The notes under the pieces: model-generated
What the model was told of the DNA's origin: nothing
The model's input: only the letters and a program-made list of their open reading frames with translations
Databases searched by the model: none
Position numbers and translations under genes: made by a program
Origin: Tiliqua scincoides
Lineage: Eukaryota > Chordata > Lepidosauria > Squamata > Scincidae
Direction: 5' to 3'
Assembly (NCBI RefSeq): GCF_035046505.1
Contig: NC_089821.1
Location: forward strand, 311,171,368-311,235,367
DNA length: 64,000 nucleotides
Shown here: one piece after another, positions 11,641 through 24,808 of the stretch
Numbering within the stretch: position 1 is the stretch's first letter
How the letters are laid out: each line of letters opens with the position of its first letter

Positions 11641-13213
11641 TCTTCTGCATGCAGTTATGTTGCATTTGACTGGCGGTTCTTTGACTTTAAATTGCATTAA
11701 AGTCATTTTACTTCTTGCAATATAAACCACTTTGGTTATTTAAGAAAAGTAGGGTATGTTCCAGTAAATCATCCCTCTTCTTCCTCCTTCTGTGCCAAAC
11801 AGCCTGAATATTTGACCAAAAAAATCTGGACTTCTGCCTAAATGATTGTTGTTGCTCCTTCCAATTCTTGTCCTTCTGCAGACCAGCTGCCGCCCACCAC
11901 ACCACTTTGGAGAGCCACAGGCTTCCTTCCTTCTCTCTGCCTGGAGGGTACTCCCTCCATTTCACTCCCCTTCCCCAGTGGCATTGACAAAGGTGGGCAG
12001 CAGTCTGCTGTCTCCCTGCATAGACAGACCGAGATGGAAGCCCACCCAGCCCCCCTCTTCCTAATGTTCATCTGCTGCCGGCCCTATGCACTGCAGACAC
12101 CCCTTGTTGGGTCAAGAGCAGCACTACAGCAGAGAAAGGGGCACCCCCTTTCCAGCCCTTCAGCCTCTTCTCTGACTGGAGCTCTTGCAAGTTTGTTCTG
12201 CACCAAGCAAGCCTACATTCCTGCTTCTCTGCACATGGGAGTGTGTTCTTGTATTTGTGTGTGTCGCATCATGCATCTAGCAATGCTGCCACAGGAAAGG
12301 GCCACATAAATGCTCCAAGTTCTTGCTTTCCAATGTCATTAGCCTCCTGTGCCTCAGTGTGGCCAAAATGACACTAAGTCTCGATGAGTCCCTTTGCCTT
12401 CCTCTGGCGCTGCATCAGTCTGTCAGTCACCGGATCAAAAAGCGGAGTCCCCAGCAGTGTTTTCTGCAGGAAATGGGACAGTCAGTGCTTCCTCCTTTTG
12501 TCCTGCCTGCTTCTGAATTTGCAGCGCTGGCTATTTCTGCCTGGCTCTGCTCTGTGTTTCAACAGGTGTGCCTTGTCGGTTTTTCCACTGGCACCATCTC
12601 CAGTCTCCTTCCTTACAGAATGAAGTGCAAGATGTTCATTTTAGAGTGGCAAGAATTTTGTGCTGTGTCCTTGGCAAGAGGAGCAGAGAGTGGCAGCCAC
12701 CTGAGGCTGTTGTGGGCACAGGAAAGGAATGTGGTGCGACGGGGCCAAGTCTATGGGCTCTGAGCTGGCCTCTGACAGCTCAAGACACGTATGGTTTTTG
12801 CTCTCCATTCCCTTCTTGGTACATTGGTACATGCCAGCAACCAAATAAAACCGCCTCCTTCTGTGGCATAGGAGTGAAGGAGAAAAATGAACCGGGACAC
12901 TTTCAGTCTCCGATTGCTGCATTTTGGTCACTCACTCTTTACTGGGGGTTCCTTGCCCACCTGTATTCCCCCACACTGCAGCTTCACAATCTGACTCTTC
13001 TTTTCTTGGGACGATGGTACAGCACTGTGAACCCAGTCTTCTGTGGAGTGGCAAAGGGCATTTCTTTGCAGCACCTGCCAGTTGTTGCTTTTGCAGTTCC
13101 AGTCACAAGTGGAATCTGATACCTTTATCGGGACCAAGCAGACCGGCATAATTTTGCACAGGATGGACAGAATGGTCAGAGGGAAGTTCTTTGCCCATTT
13201 TAGAACTAGGCTC
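11641..13213. other. Intergenic, nothing recognised
   Basis: Open frames to 183 codons (12568-13119) lack any recognisable family text or splice context. Confidence 0.45.
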
Positions 13214-13386
13214 CTGCAACCTCCTGATTTCAGAAGTAGGCTACCTCAGAATGCCAGGTGCAAGGGAGGGCCCCAGGATGCAGGTCTCTTGCTGTCTTGT
13301 GTGCTCCCTGGGGCATTTGGTGGGCCGCTGTGAGATACAGGGAGCTGGACTAGATGGGCCTTTGGCCTGATCTAGCAGGGCTGTTT
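13214..13386 (+). mobile_element. CR1 3' UTR fragment
   Basis: CR1 3' UTR ending CAGGGCTGTTT. It is followed at 13389-13466 by a separate CR1 ORF2 piece in the same orientation (ACCAGAACCTGCAGACATCC), so the order of the parts is scrambled. Confidence 0.75.
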
Positions 13387-13388
13387 AC

Positions 13389-13466
13389 CACACCAGAACC
13401 TGCAGACATCCACTAAAATTGAATGGCGAGAGAGTCAGGACAGACAAAAGGAATTCTTTTTTAAAC
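13389..13466 (+). mobile_element. CR1 ORF2 fragment out of order
   Basis: Encodes a degraded TRTCRHPLKLNGERVRTDKR-like piece that normally lies upstream of the 3' UTR, yet here sits after it. Confidence 0.65.
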
Positions 13467-14147
13467 ACAACCCCCACAGACTTCACATCTGGCAGAAACA
13501 GGCCTCTGTGTGTATTTCTGTCAGGTTGAGCAGGCACTCCAGTTGCAGCAGTGCTCAGCCAAGTTGCAGCAGGGTCAGGGAGGTGTCAGGCTGCTTAGCA
13601 ACTCTGGTGAGCAGACCATTTGCAAGGTGCCTGGCAATCAGCATCTTAAATGCCATGCTCAGATTGGCACAATTGCCTGCTTAATGTCCAGAACATGCTG
13701 CAGTCTGTGTCGGAGAAGCGAAGAGCGCGAGTGGAATTGGTAAAAGAGAGTAGCGTCTCAAAGAGAGCAGCCCTCGGTGAAAGGCCAGGTTTTGCAAGTG
13801 ACCCAGTCCCTGCACCTATTTGGAATGGTCCCCTAAAGCCACCTGTTCCTAATTTGGAATGTTCCCCTAAAGTCATCTGTGCCTAATTTCTTTGGCCCCT
13901 GTTAGGCCTGTGATCATTGGGCTATGAGGTGTATGTGAGGCACTGTCATTAATATTCCACCCATCCCGAGACTCTCCGGTTCACCATATATTCACCATGT
14001 ACCATATTCATCATGTACCATGTAGGAACACATGTAGCACTCTGGTTCACCATGTAGCACACTTTAGTGCCCACCTTTGGCATCAAAAGGGCAAGAAGCT
14101 TGTTTGGTTTTAAATTAATGCTGGGATTCTTAAGAGACTTAGGTCCC

Positions 14148-14310
14148 AATCCTATCCAATTTTCCAGTGCCGGTGCAGCCTTGAGGAAAGGGAACAAATG
14201 TTCCCTTACGTGGAGGAGACCTACATGATAGCCCCCCCCCCCACAGAATGCAGTGTATGCTCTATTGTCACAGCTGCACCAACACTGGAAAATTGGATAG
14301 GACTGGGCCC
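14148..14310. mobile_element. Short TIR element, GGGCCCAATCC family
   Basis: Left GGTCCCAATCCTATCCAATT and right AATTGGATAGGACTGGGCCC are inverted repeats; TTA flanks it on both sides. Member of a family seen repeatedly in this window. Superfamily not fixed (short target duplications). Confidence 0.7.
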
Positions 14311-17300
14311 TTAGTCCTGCCCTGCGTTGAAGAGGGGAAAGATCATACGGCTTGGGGAGCTGGCAGCCCTGCTGCTTCCCCCATTTTCCCACCAAGGGGG
14401 CCTCTCAGACCGCCCCTGTGGCTACCCCAGGGCAGCCTCAAGTCCTATGACTTTCCGTCATTTGGATGGAGTGTAAAGGATAAGCCAGACTAGGCCCAAG
14501 TCTGGCTCTATTTCGTAAGCTGCCTCCATTTTGCTAGAAGGTAGTAATGTTAGGCATGAGCTAGTAGGAAATCATTTTGAGCTGTGAAAACAAACAATCC
14601 TGCAGTGGTACAGAGAGCTCTGGGATCTGTGCTGAATTTTGGCCTCAGGGCCTTGGAAACTCAAAGCAGCAGCCACTACTCCGAGTCTGGCTGGATCTCC
14701 AAGCCCTTAAGAGCAAGCCAAGACAGGAGTGCTCGTATTCGGTGCCTGGTGTCTGTGAGAGTGGGGAGTGAATGGCGTTCATGGCTCTGCACCCGCTCAC
14801 TGCCTAACCCTGACCACATCTGTTGCTGGCATTGTTATGATCATGGTGGGTTCCCCCCCCCTTCTAAGTCCTAGTTTCCCCTTGGAGTCATTCCAACCAT
14901 GATAGTAAGAAACCTGTGCTATGCCTGGAGTGCTTTGTCTGAGAGTTCAGTGTGTTGCACACCCATGGGCTCGTTCATCCTTAAGCCACCATGTGAGGTA
15001 GGCTGTGCTCCATGTCTAGTAGGTAGGGAGGCAGCTTCCTCCTTCCTGGCCTTTGTGACATGGGTGTGCATTGTGTTTTACAGAGCAACATGAGCTCTGA
15101 TGCGATGCTCACCATCTAAATTGTTGCTGGGGGGGGGGGAGTGGAGAAGCAGGAGCTGCCAGGAGCAGGTGCTGGGGCTCAGTTCAGGGTGAGCCTCGCT
15201 CCAAAGTGGGTTTTGAAGCTTCCGAGCAACATTCCGAATGCTGAAGAGATGCCAATTAACGGCTAGGAACTGAGTGTTTCCCTTTCACTGGTCAGACCAC
15301 AATCTTTGACTTTTCTGCCCCACAGTTTTAATTAAGCAGCAGCTCATTATAACCCACTGAGGAGGCTTTAAAGGCGCCAGTAACCTCATACATAAGAGCA
15401 CCGCAATCTGGGGCTCACTGGAACGAATGCTGCTTGTACCATGCAGTAGCACAGCTACAGGGGGTTTGCACGGTAAGTATTGTGGGTGCCACAATGCACC
15501 ATGTAAGTGGCCCTTCCCACTTGTCGTTGGCAGTTGTCAGCAAGCCATAGCTGCCCAGAATGGCTCCAACGGCGAGTGGGAGGGGCTGCTTACACAGCAT
15601 GTTGCCACACCTGCAATACTCATCGCATCCCCCATAGCTATACTACTGGCACCACACAACACTTGGCAATGGTTGACTTTCCAATAAATGTGCTGGTGTT
15701 TCATTCTACAGATTTAAGTCTTGCTTGTTTTTAACCCACTCAGTTCTGAAGGCTTTGGGCAGGTAACAATGCTCTCGCAGACTGGTTCTGCTTTCCCAAG
15801 TGGTGAGGAGTTCCAGGGGCTCAGCCCAGCCTGGGTTCTGGCTTCCTTTGTAGGAGACATCATTGGAAACTTGCAGTGCCTTTGTGATAGCACCTTCATT
15901 TGCTAAGTCACAGGAGGTAGCAGAGGATTCTCAAGCAGCAACAGCTGTCCTCAGTTGCCCAGAGAGCAACCTGGATCCCCCCAAGTGTTTCAGCTCTTGG
16001 ATAGCCTTAGTCTTTCCCATCTGCAATATGAGGAGAATAATACTTAGCATGCAGGTTGTTGTAAGGATCAGCTACATCAACATAAAACCTGTGAAGCACT
16101 CTGCACACTCAGAAAATGCTATTATTAAGTATTGATATGCAAAACTATTTTAAAAGAAAAACTTGCATGGCCTCCCCTCTAAAACGCAAAACGCTCCAAC
16201 AACTACAACCCAACTGGAAATGCAATTTTGCTGCCCCTGCCATGTCCCCGAGCACATCAAAAGCATGTCTATCGAAGAAGACAGGGCAGTAGCACCGCCA
16301 ACTGCCTGCCAATTGGGTCTTGGCACTGCTAGGCTTATTAGCCCTCCAAAAAGAGTGCATGAACCAAGCATGAGAATCCTGAATGAAATATCCTGTCTAA
16401 AAGTGCCCCCCAAATGTTGACCTCAAGTCCTCAAGACAGTAAATTGTTGCATTGGCATGTTAGGCGTTGGCGGATAATAAAAGCTTTGTATATTTTTTAA
16501 TGTATTGATAACAGAAGAGATTATATGGGCCCAATCCAGATGTAGTTGTGGCAGATTGCTGGTGGCCCTGGCTGTGGAGGTGCACATGCGCTCTTTTTGG
16601 CCACTTCCACCACAAACATGTCTGTAATCCTGTGGCTGTGTGTGGATTTCTCCTGCTGCCTTGGGGTGCATGTTATTCATGCATATGGATTTTGCTTCTG
16701 ATTTAGTGGTACGAGGCTGTTGGCCAGGATCAGCACTTCTGTTGGAGTTCATGCTCCACATCTGTCCACTAGCCTTCCAGCATTTCTACCTGCCTGGCTT
16801 GCAAAGTTCCCTGGATTTTTTCAGCAACAGATCGTGTCCCAGGCATTTAGGGAGGGACTATGGCTCAGCTTCAAGGGGAGAGAGAGGGGGGCAGAGGGAG
16901 GACAGCAGAGGCATCATACTAGTGTCTCATTTGTGGCTGCCAGATGCCCCACCTACTCGCCCTGTTTGTCCCCATTCATCAGTTCAGGGATAATACCCGA
17001 ACAGCTCTGACTAGGGCTGGGTGGCGACTGAAAAGAAACTGCTTCCCCAGCAAATGCCAGCGCAGCCTGGACACCACATTGCAACATCCCTGTCGTCGCT
17101 GGGGTGAAGGGGAAACAACAAACGTAAACACCTTTCAGTGACAAGGCACACCGGCTGCCTTGTTGAGGTGCACCAGTGCGCCAGCTGGCTCAGCAGCCTG
17201 CCTATGGCCAACACTTCCAGTCTGATGCCCCTGGCGAAACAGCAGCCTTCGTCTCTTCCTTAGCACCCATATTATATGGTAGCCAGAGCCAGGCCCTTGT

Positions 17301-17537
17301 AGAAAATGGAGGTGGACCTTTTGGCTGTCTTGGCCAGTAGCCCCCAAGAGTCCTCTTCTCCAGGTTTTAATCTCATTCTTTAGCAAACATCTCCATGCCA
17401 GTAACCAACACAGTGTCCTTTGGCAGGGAGTTCATGCAGTCGCCGTGTAATATTGGTGCCTCCATTTGTAGGTCTTGTTTTCAGGGAGTGCTATTGTGAG
17501 GCATGAGGAGGGTTAACTGCTTAACAGAATTTATTGC
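14311..17537. other. Intergenic, nothing recognised
   Basis: G/C runs near 14853 and 15129. A unique-looking AT/GC-mixed block is at about 15230-15360. A half-copy of the GGGCCCAATCC end is near 16528. No coding signal. Confidence 0.45.
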
Positions 17538-18850
17538 GGGATGCGGGAGAACCCGTGGACATTATATATCTGGACTTTCAGAAGGCATTTGACACGGTCC
17601 CTCACCAAAGGCTACTGAAAAAACTCCACAGTCAGGGAATTAGAGGACAGGTCCTCTCGTGGATTGAGAACTGGTTGGAGGCCAGGAAGCAGAGAGTGGG
17701 TGTCAATGGGCAATTTTCACAATGGAGAGAGGTGAAAAGCGGTGTGCCCCAAGGATCTGTCCTGGGACCGGTGCTTTTCAACCTCTTCATAAATGACCTG
17801 GAGACAGGGTTGAGCAGTGAAGTGGCTAAGTTTGCAGACGACACCAAACTTTTCCGAGTGGTAAAGACCAGAAGTGATTGTGAGGAGCTCCAGAAGGATC
17901 TCTCCAGACTGGCAGAATGGGCAGCAAAATGGCAGATGCGCTTCAATGTCAGTAAGTGTAAAGTCATGCACATTGGGGCAAAAAATCAAAACTTTAGATA
18001 TAGGCTGATGGGTTCTGAGCTGTCTGTGACAGATCAGGAGAGAGATCTTGGGGTGGTGGTGGACAGGTCGATGAAAGTGTCGACCCAATGTGCGGCGGCA
18101 GTGAAGAAGGCCAATTCTATGCTTGGGATCATTAGGAAGGGTATTGAGAACAAAACGGCTAATATTATAATGCCGTTGTACAAATCGATGGTAAGGCCAC
18201 ACCTGGAGTATTGTGTCCAGTTCTGGTCGCCGCATCTCAAAAAAGACATAGTGGAAATGGAGAAGGTGCAAAAGAGAGCGACTAAGATAATTACGGGGCT
18301 GGGGCACCTTCCTTATGAGGAAAGGCTACGGCGTTTGGGCCTCTTCAGCCTAGAAAAGAGACGCTTGAGGGGGGACATGATTGAGACATACAAAATTATC
18401 CAGGGGATGGACAGAGTGGATAGGGAGATGCTCTTTACACTCTCACATAATACCAGAACCAGGGGACATCCACTAAAATTGAGTGTTGGGCGGGTTAGGA
18501 CAGACAAAAGAAAATATTTCTTTACTCAGCGCGTGGTCGGTCTGTGGAACTCCTTGCCACAGGATGTGGTGCTGGCGTCTAGCCTAGACGCCTTTAAAAG
18601 GGGATTGGACGAGTTTCTGGAGGAAAAATCCATTATGGGGTACAAGCCATGATGTGTATGCGCAACCTCCTGATTTTAGGAATGGGTTAAGTCAGAATGC
18701 CAGATGTAGGGGAGAGCACCAGGACGAGGTCTCTTGTTATCTGGTGCGCTCCCTGGGGCATTTGGTGGGCCGCTGTGAGATACAGGAAGCTGGACTAGAT
18801 GGGCCTATGGCCTGATCCAGTGGGGCTGTTCTTATGTTCTTATGTTCTTA
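17538..18850 (+). mobile_element. CR1-family LINE, 5'-truncated, open ORF2 C-terminal part
   Basis: Open frame 17534-18652 (372 codons) from DAGEPVDIIYLDFQKAFD through SGVPQGSVLGP and FADDTKLF to LEEKSIMGYKP, then 3' UTR and a TTCTTATG-type tail. It is very close to the 26.6-28.3 kb copy by eye and was truncated inside the RT domain on insertion. The low divergence suggests recent CR1 activity. Confidence 0.9.
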
Positions 18851-19462
18851 ATTTGGCATTCAAAGAGAGCCAGGGATGGAAGGTCAGGATAACAAGGAAT
18901 GAAGGTGACCAAGGAGAGCTGAATATACTCCCACTTCATTCTGGCTGGCACAGGGACCAGCGGGAGGGCAGTCCAGCAGGAAGAGTAAAATCTTGCTCAG
19001 ATGCATTGCTGGAAATGGGCTTTTGGAGACTTACTGCCTGCAGGGCAGAGCCCTCAGGAACATTGCACGTGCCAGCCTTTGTGGGGAAAATTCTCCACTC
19101 TGATGAGCTCATAGATAATCAAGGGCCACCATCAGTCTTTCTAGATGCCAATCATTTTGGAGGATGGGAAAATCCCAAGGGCCATCCAAGCAAAGGAGCC
19201 GTTCACCAACTAACCACAATAAAGGCTTTAAACGTGTGCACTAGTCTGGGCCAACCCTGGGATCCTGCGGCCTGTTGACCTCATAGTACTCCACACCATT
19301 TCTCCTCCTCCTCCTCCTCCTGTCCAATTTGACCAAAGTTGAGTCTGATCCACCACCAAACCAGGCAAATGTGATTTTCTGATCCTACCCCAAGGAATAC
19401 AGTCCCAAAAGGAGTCCTCATTGGCACAGCCACTCTAAAAGGGAGCTGGTTCTTCACATAAA
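18851..19462. other. Intergenic, nothing recognised
   Basis: A 159-codon frame (18799-19278) begins inside the CR1 tail and is not supported as a gene. Confidence 0.5.
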
Positions 19463-20238
19463 CTGCCACTCACTGGCGTCACTAGGGAGGTGCGGGGGGT
19501 GTGGGCTGCAGCAGGTGACGCGCCGGGGGGTGACGCACCCTGGGGGGTGATGTGCTAACTTCGCGGCGGTAGGAGCTACCGGGTCATGCCATACACCGTT
19601 GGATGCGGAATGGCCAGCGGAGTGCAGTGCAAAAGCTCCCCCCTCCCAGCTGCGAGTCTGAGCCCAAAACAAAGCCACGTTTACTCACAAGTAGGAGGAC
19701 TTGCCTTAGTCAAGGCAGGCTGAGAAGCTCCAAGGACATCAGAATGGTCCTCATCCAATAAGTGCAGCCCCCAAAAACACCCAAGAAGGAGGTCCCCTCT
19801 CCCAGCTGTGAGTCTATGGAGCTCTATGGAAAGTGAAGCAGCCTCATGTTGTGTTTACTTGTGAGTAGGCAGACGTGCCTTGGCTGGTGGTCATGTGAGG
19901 AAACCAGAAGGATGGATCCGATGGAGCTAGAGATGCTCCAAAAGGCAGCCTCTTGCCCCCACTAAAAAAGACAAAAAAGAGGCTTGAGCTGGTAAGGGAA
20001 AAGTTTTCTATTTTGCACTTGCAAAGCCAGGAGGGTCTTTATCTTGATGTGCCTGAAATACAAGAACTTTAAACTGGGCACTGGGGAGGGCTGGAAATCT
20101 CACTGATTCTTTTTTTTTGGGGGGGGGGGTTATTGCAGGCAGGCTACAGAGTAAGCTCCATTGACCACTATGGGACTTACTTCTGAGTAGACATGCATAG
20201 ACTTGAGCTCACAGGCTGCAATCCTACCCACACTTTCA

Positions 20239-21565
20239 TAAGAACATAAGAACAGCCCCACTGGATCAGGCCATAGGCCCGTCTAGTCCAGCTTCCTGTA
20301 TCTCACAGCGGCCCACCAAATGCCCCAGGGAGCACACCAGATAACAAGAGACCTCATCCTGGTGCCCTCCCTTGCATCTGGCATTCTGACATAACCCATT
20401 TCTAAAATCAGGAGGTTGCACATACACATCATGTCTTGTAACCCTGGAGATTTTTCCTCCAGAAACTTGTCCAATCCCCTTTTAAAGGCATCCAGGCCAG
20501 ATGCCGTCACCACATCCTGTGGCAAGGAGTTCCACAGACCAACCACACGCTGAGTAAAGAAATATTTTCTTTTGTCTGTCCTAACCTTCCCAACACTCAA
20601 TTTTAGTGGATGTCCCCTGGTTCTGGTGTTTATGTGAGAGTGTAAAGAGCATTTTTCTATCCACTTTATCCTTCCCATGCATAATTTTGTATGTCTCAAT
20701 CATGTCCTCCCTCAGGCGTCTCTTTTCTAGGCTGAAGAGGCCCAAACACCATAGCCTTTCCTCATAAGGTAGGGGCCCCAGCCCAGTAATCATCTTAGTT
20801 GCTCTCTTTTGCACCTTTTCCATCTCCACTATATCCTTTTTGAGATTCGGCGACCAGAACTGGACACAATACTCCAGGTGTGGCCTTACCATCGATTTGT
20901 ACAACGGCATTATAATATTAGCCGTTTTGTTCTCAATAGCCTTCCTAATGATCCCAAGCATAGAACTGGCCTTCTTCACTGCTGCCACACATTGGGTCGA
21001 CACTTTCATCGACCTGTCCACCACCACCCCAAGATCTCTCTCCTGATCTGTCACAGACAGCTCAGAACCCATCAGCCTATATGTGAAGTTTTGATTTTTT
21101 GCCCCAATGTGCAGGACTTTACACTGACTTACATTGAAATGCATCTGCCATTTTGCTGCCCATTCTGCCAGTTTGAAGAGATCCTTCTGGAGCTCCTGAC
21201 AATCACTTCTGGTCTTCACCACTCGGAAAAGTTTGGTGTCGTCTGCAAACTTAGCCACCTCACTGCTCAACCGTCTCCAGGTCATTTATGAAGAGGTTGA
21301 AAAGCACCTGTCCCAGGACAGATCCTTGAGACACATCGCTTTTCACTTCTCTCCATTGTGAAAATTGCCCATTGACACCCACTCTCTGTTTCCTGGTCTT
21401 CAACCAGGTCTCGGTCCAGGAAAGGACCTGCCCTCTAATTCCCTGACTGTGGAGTTTTCTCAGCAGCCTTTGGTGAGGGACCGTGTTAAACACCTTCTGA
21501 AAGTCAAGATATATAATGTCCACAGGTTCTCCCGCATCCACATGCCTGTTGACCTTTTCAAAGAA
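20239..21565 (-). mobile_element. CR1-family LINE inserted in a hAT-like element
   Basis: Minus-oriented CR1 with its tail at 20239 and its truncated 5' end at 21565. The coding part is split between frames (20581-21285 and 21260-21691), so at least one frameshift is present, and the RT motif reads SDVSQGSVLG. It lies wholly inside the DNA element 19471-22219. Confidence 0.88.
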
Positions 21566-21915
21566 GACCTTTTCCTGAGAGTAAGCCCCATTGACCACTA
21601 TGGGACTTACTTCAGAGTAGACATGCATAGGATTGGGCTCACAGGCTGCAATCCTACCCACACTTTCCTGAGAGTAAGCCCCATTGACCACAATAGGACT
21701 TACTTCAGAGTAGATTCACTTAGTGGAAGAGGACTGGCTCTCACTTATTTTAATTTAATTATTTATAATTATTTATTTTAATTTGCTTGATGATGTCACT
21801 TCTGGCCATGAAATCACTTCCAATGGGTCCTGGACAGATTATCGTTCTAAAAAGTGGGTCCCAGTGCTAAAAGTTTGAGAACGGCTGTAATAAGGTGTTA
21901 GTAAGTTGACACAGG

Positions 21916-21941
21916 GGTGTGTGTGTGTGTGTGTGTGTGTG
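21916..21941. repeat. (GT)n microsatellite
   Basis: About 13 uninterrupted GT units inside the 2.7-kb hAT-like element. Confidence 0.9.
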
Positions 21942-22459
21942 TTTGTGTGAGACTCTACAAGTTTTCAAAATCACTAAAATCAGAATTTGGAGGAATAATA
22001 CCATCATGTTATATATCAATCAATGTGTAATTTCATGCAGAATGCAATGAAACAATCCACATTGAAATATCTGTGTTCTAACAAAAGGTACAGCCAAAAA
22101 GCAGTGGGGGCGGAGTGATGGTACATCACCACGCCCACCTGGGGCATTGCCCTGCCTACTGCATGGGGTGACATGCAGATCTCCCGCACCAGGTGACGCG
22201 AATCCTAGTGACGCCACTGCTGCCACTAGAAAATATTTAAGATATTCACCATAGAGATGTCAAGGAGCAAAGTGATGCCACTTTGTGCCCACAGAGCAGG
22301 GCTTACCAAACCCCGGCCTGGAGGCCATATCTGGGGTTTGGAGAAATCCCTTCACTCCATGAGCAGAGCTTACCATTCTGCCTCTGTGCCATTGTCATGC
22401 TCAGTAGAATCGGGCACCAGGATGCTTCCTCATGAGAGTGGGCAATGAACACTCTAGTT

Positions 22460-22765
22460 CAGCAATTTTCAATGTTTTTCTTCTCACTGTGGTCTTCTCT
22501 GTGGTCTTTCCCTCTTGTTATGTTATTTCTGGTTTCCAGGAGACTCTTCTGGGTTATGTGGCTCTATTTTTAAGGCAACTCTCTGCAGTAACGAATTGTC
22601 TGTCCCTCTTCCTCCGCCAGGTCTGCCAATTTGTTGCTACAGACAGTTGTCCTAGAAACTGAGCTGTAGAACCCAGACAAGACTTCAGCAATTTTCAACC
22701 ACTGTGCTCTAAACTCCCACAGCACACCTGCAGACCTTTCAGGGCACACCGCTTGAAAATCTCTG
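22460..22765. mobile_element. Non-autonomous hAT-like element
   Basis: Starts CAGCAATTTTCAATG and ends CTTGAAAATCTCTG. Exact 8-bp duplications CTCTAGTT lie at 22452-22459 and 22766-22773. Related to the 1654-1883 element. A related end fragment lies near 23545-23600. Confidence 0.88.
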
Positions 22766-22800
22766 CTCTAGTTCTTTATAAGAGAGGCTTTTAATACACT

Positions 22801-23249
22801 TAAATACAGTTTGGCTGTACTTGTCTTTAGAGGTGACTAAACAGCCACCGGGTAGATGGGACTCATCACCTGGGAAGGCAGCTAATCTGAGAGAAGGAAA
22901 ACTCTGATCCCAAACCTCCACTGCCTTGTGGCTACATCCAGTTATGGAAAAGGCTTCAGGAGTCAACCTCGAGGCAAAATCCGGAGCCGGAGTCCCTGAG
23001 GCAGTTCATGGCTGAACACAGTCACGTTCTGGCAACTCCCGCGACGCCGCTGGAACCAACCGTATTGGCTTCTGCCTTTCCATTGGACCATTTCAGCGAC
23101 GTGGAGAGGGGGGATTTGCTGCATGGATAACAGCCTATCCTCCATACCTACTTTAACCAGGCTTTGCGCACTGGAGAGGACACTGTTCCAGAACCACCAT
23201 TCAGAGCGCGATACCAGAGTCTTCCGAGACTGAAGGATGCCAACACTAT
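22801..23249 (+). mobile_element. Noncoding LINE-tailed retroelement with 12-bp target duplication
   Basis: About 449 bp. Direct repeats TTTTAATACACT lie at 22789-22800 and 23250-23261. The body contains CCACTGCCTTGTGGCTACAT, GGCAAAATCCGGAGCCGGAG and GGAGAGGGGGGATTTGCTGC. The 3' end is the shared tail GAGACTGAAGGATGCC. No long ORF and no clear Pol III boxes were identified. A second copy is at 28411-28797. Confidence 0.8.
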
Positions 23250-23261
23250 TTTTAATACACT

Positions 23262-24316
23262 GCCAGTCTGTGTCCACCCCACCCCCCCATGACCAGGCAG
23301 GCCACACCACAGTCCAAAAGAAGCACAGGCCATCAGGCACAGGACAGCCTGGCTCAAGGCAATAGCAACAGAGATAGATAACTAACCCTAGATGAAAGAG
23401 CACATGTGGTGCCCAAGGCCACACTGGAAGCAGTGCAGCTTCTGAGCAGTGGGCTCCTGGGGATTTCTGTCAGGCACTGATAAAGACAACTCCTCACAGT
23501 CCTCCTGGGTGGTAATCTGGAATGATGATGAAATTCTGTGCTTTTAGTCGTCAGCCACTGTGCTCCAAAGTCCCACAGCACACCTGCAGACCCAGTGGCC
23601 TCTGGGGAGGCCGCGTGCCCTCTGCAAAAGCCTCTCACTGTTGAGCTGTCACAGGCCTGACTGAGAAGCATAGGCAAGTCAGTTGGAAAGGCTGGGCAGG
23701 CAATGGGACAGCCCCACAGCCCCCACGACACCGCTCGTGGGGGAGCTACACTTGCTACACAGCTCACACTGGTCCCTCCCAAAGCCTGGCAGCTGAGGCA
23801 GGAACATGAAGGTCGGAGGCAACGAATTCACAAGACTTCTGGGCCGGTGCCAAGGTGAGCCATGGAAAGGAAAGGCAGGATCCTGGCACAGGAAGTGTGA
23901 TGTAGAAGAGGGCCGTGTTCTGTCAGCGCAGCTTTGGCTCGCAGGACCAGTTGCGCCTGTTACCAACATGCCCATTTTCAAGACCCTCCTTTGGTGGCTG
24001 TCCACACCCGGGCTGCCTGACCTGACTGGTGGCTGGTTCCACCCGTCTGCAAAACAGCTCAGGGCAGTGCACATGGGCCAGTGCGCCAGCCTGTCCTTAG
24101 AACAACCCGGGAGAGAGTGGCTGGGTCAAGATGGGATGGCGCACACAGCAGTCCGTCTTGCCAAGCCTGCACCTGGGTTTTCCTCCAGGTTCAGCCCCAG
24201 GATTCCACCTCCAGGTCAGCTCTTGTACTCACCACATGGTGCTCAGTGTGCTGGCTTTTGCAATCCCAGCTCAGGATGCACCCTGTGTGCATTGGAGTAA
24301 ACAAGGCAGTCCATTA
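23262..24316. other. Intergenic, nothing recognised apart from a hAT-like end near 23545-23600
   Basis: The CACTGTGCTCCAAAGTCCCA fragment resembles the inner part of 22460-22765. No gene. Confidence 0.45.
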
Positions 24317-24808
24317 TGAACATAAGAACATAAGAACAGCCCCGGTGGATCAGGCCATAGGCCCATCTAGTCCAGCTTCCTGTATCTCACAGCGGCCCAC
24401 CAAATGCCCCAGGGAGCACACCAGATAACAAGAGACCTCATCCTGGTGCCCTCCCTTGCATCTGGCATTCTAACATAACCCATTTCTAAAATCAGGAGGT
24501 TGTACATGCACATCATGACTTGTAACCCGTAATGGATTTTTCCTCCAGAAACTTGTCCAATCCCCTTTTAAAGGCGTCTAGGCTAGACGCCAGCACCACA
24601 TCCTGTGGCAAGGAGTTCCACAGACCGACCACATGCTGAGTAAAGAAATATTTCCTTTTGTCTGTCCTAACCCGCCCAACACTCAATTTTAGTGAATGTT
24701 CCCTGGTTCTGGTATTATGTGAGAGTGTAAAGAGCATCTCCCTATTCATCCCCTGCATGATTTTGTATGTCTCAATCATGTCCCCCCTCAGGCGTCTCTT
24801 TTCTAGGC
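24317..24808 (-). mobile_element. CR1-family LINE 3' fragment
   Basis: 3' UTR plus the last roughly 90 codons of ORF2 (SHNTRTREHSLKLSVGRVRT and onward). Tail repeats are at 24317-24340. Truncated at 24808. Confidence 0.88.

Larger units (their letters stand above)
19471..22219. mobile_element. hAT-like DNA element, 2.7 kb, with nested CR1
   Basis: Termini are near-matching inverted repeats (CACTGGCGTCACTAGG at the left; CCTAGTGACGCCACTG at the right). Exact 8-bp direct repeats CTGCCACT lie at 19463-19470 and 22220-22227, the hAT target size. No transposase frame is visible, so it is non-autonomous. A CR1 (20239-21565), a (GT)n run (about 21916-21941) and short repeat units lie inside. Confidence 0.85.

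Noticed and set aside
12568-13119. 183-codon open frame
   Set aside because: No recognisable domain, no splice or promoter context, and competing frames in the same region. Treated as chance.
17632-18507. Antisense frames up to 196 codons over CR1 copies (also at 20809-21291 and 27085-27960)
   Set aside because: They repeat identically in each CR1 copy on the opposite strand and are shadows of ORF2.
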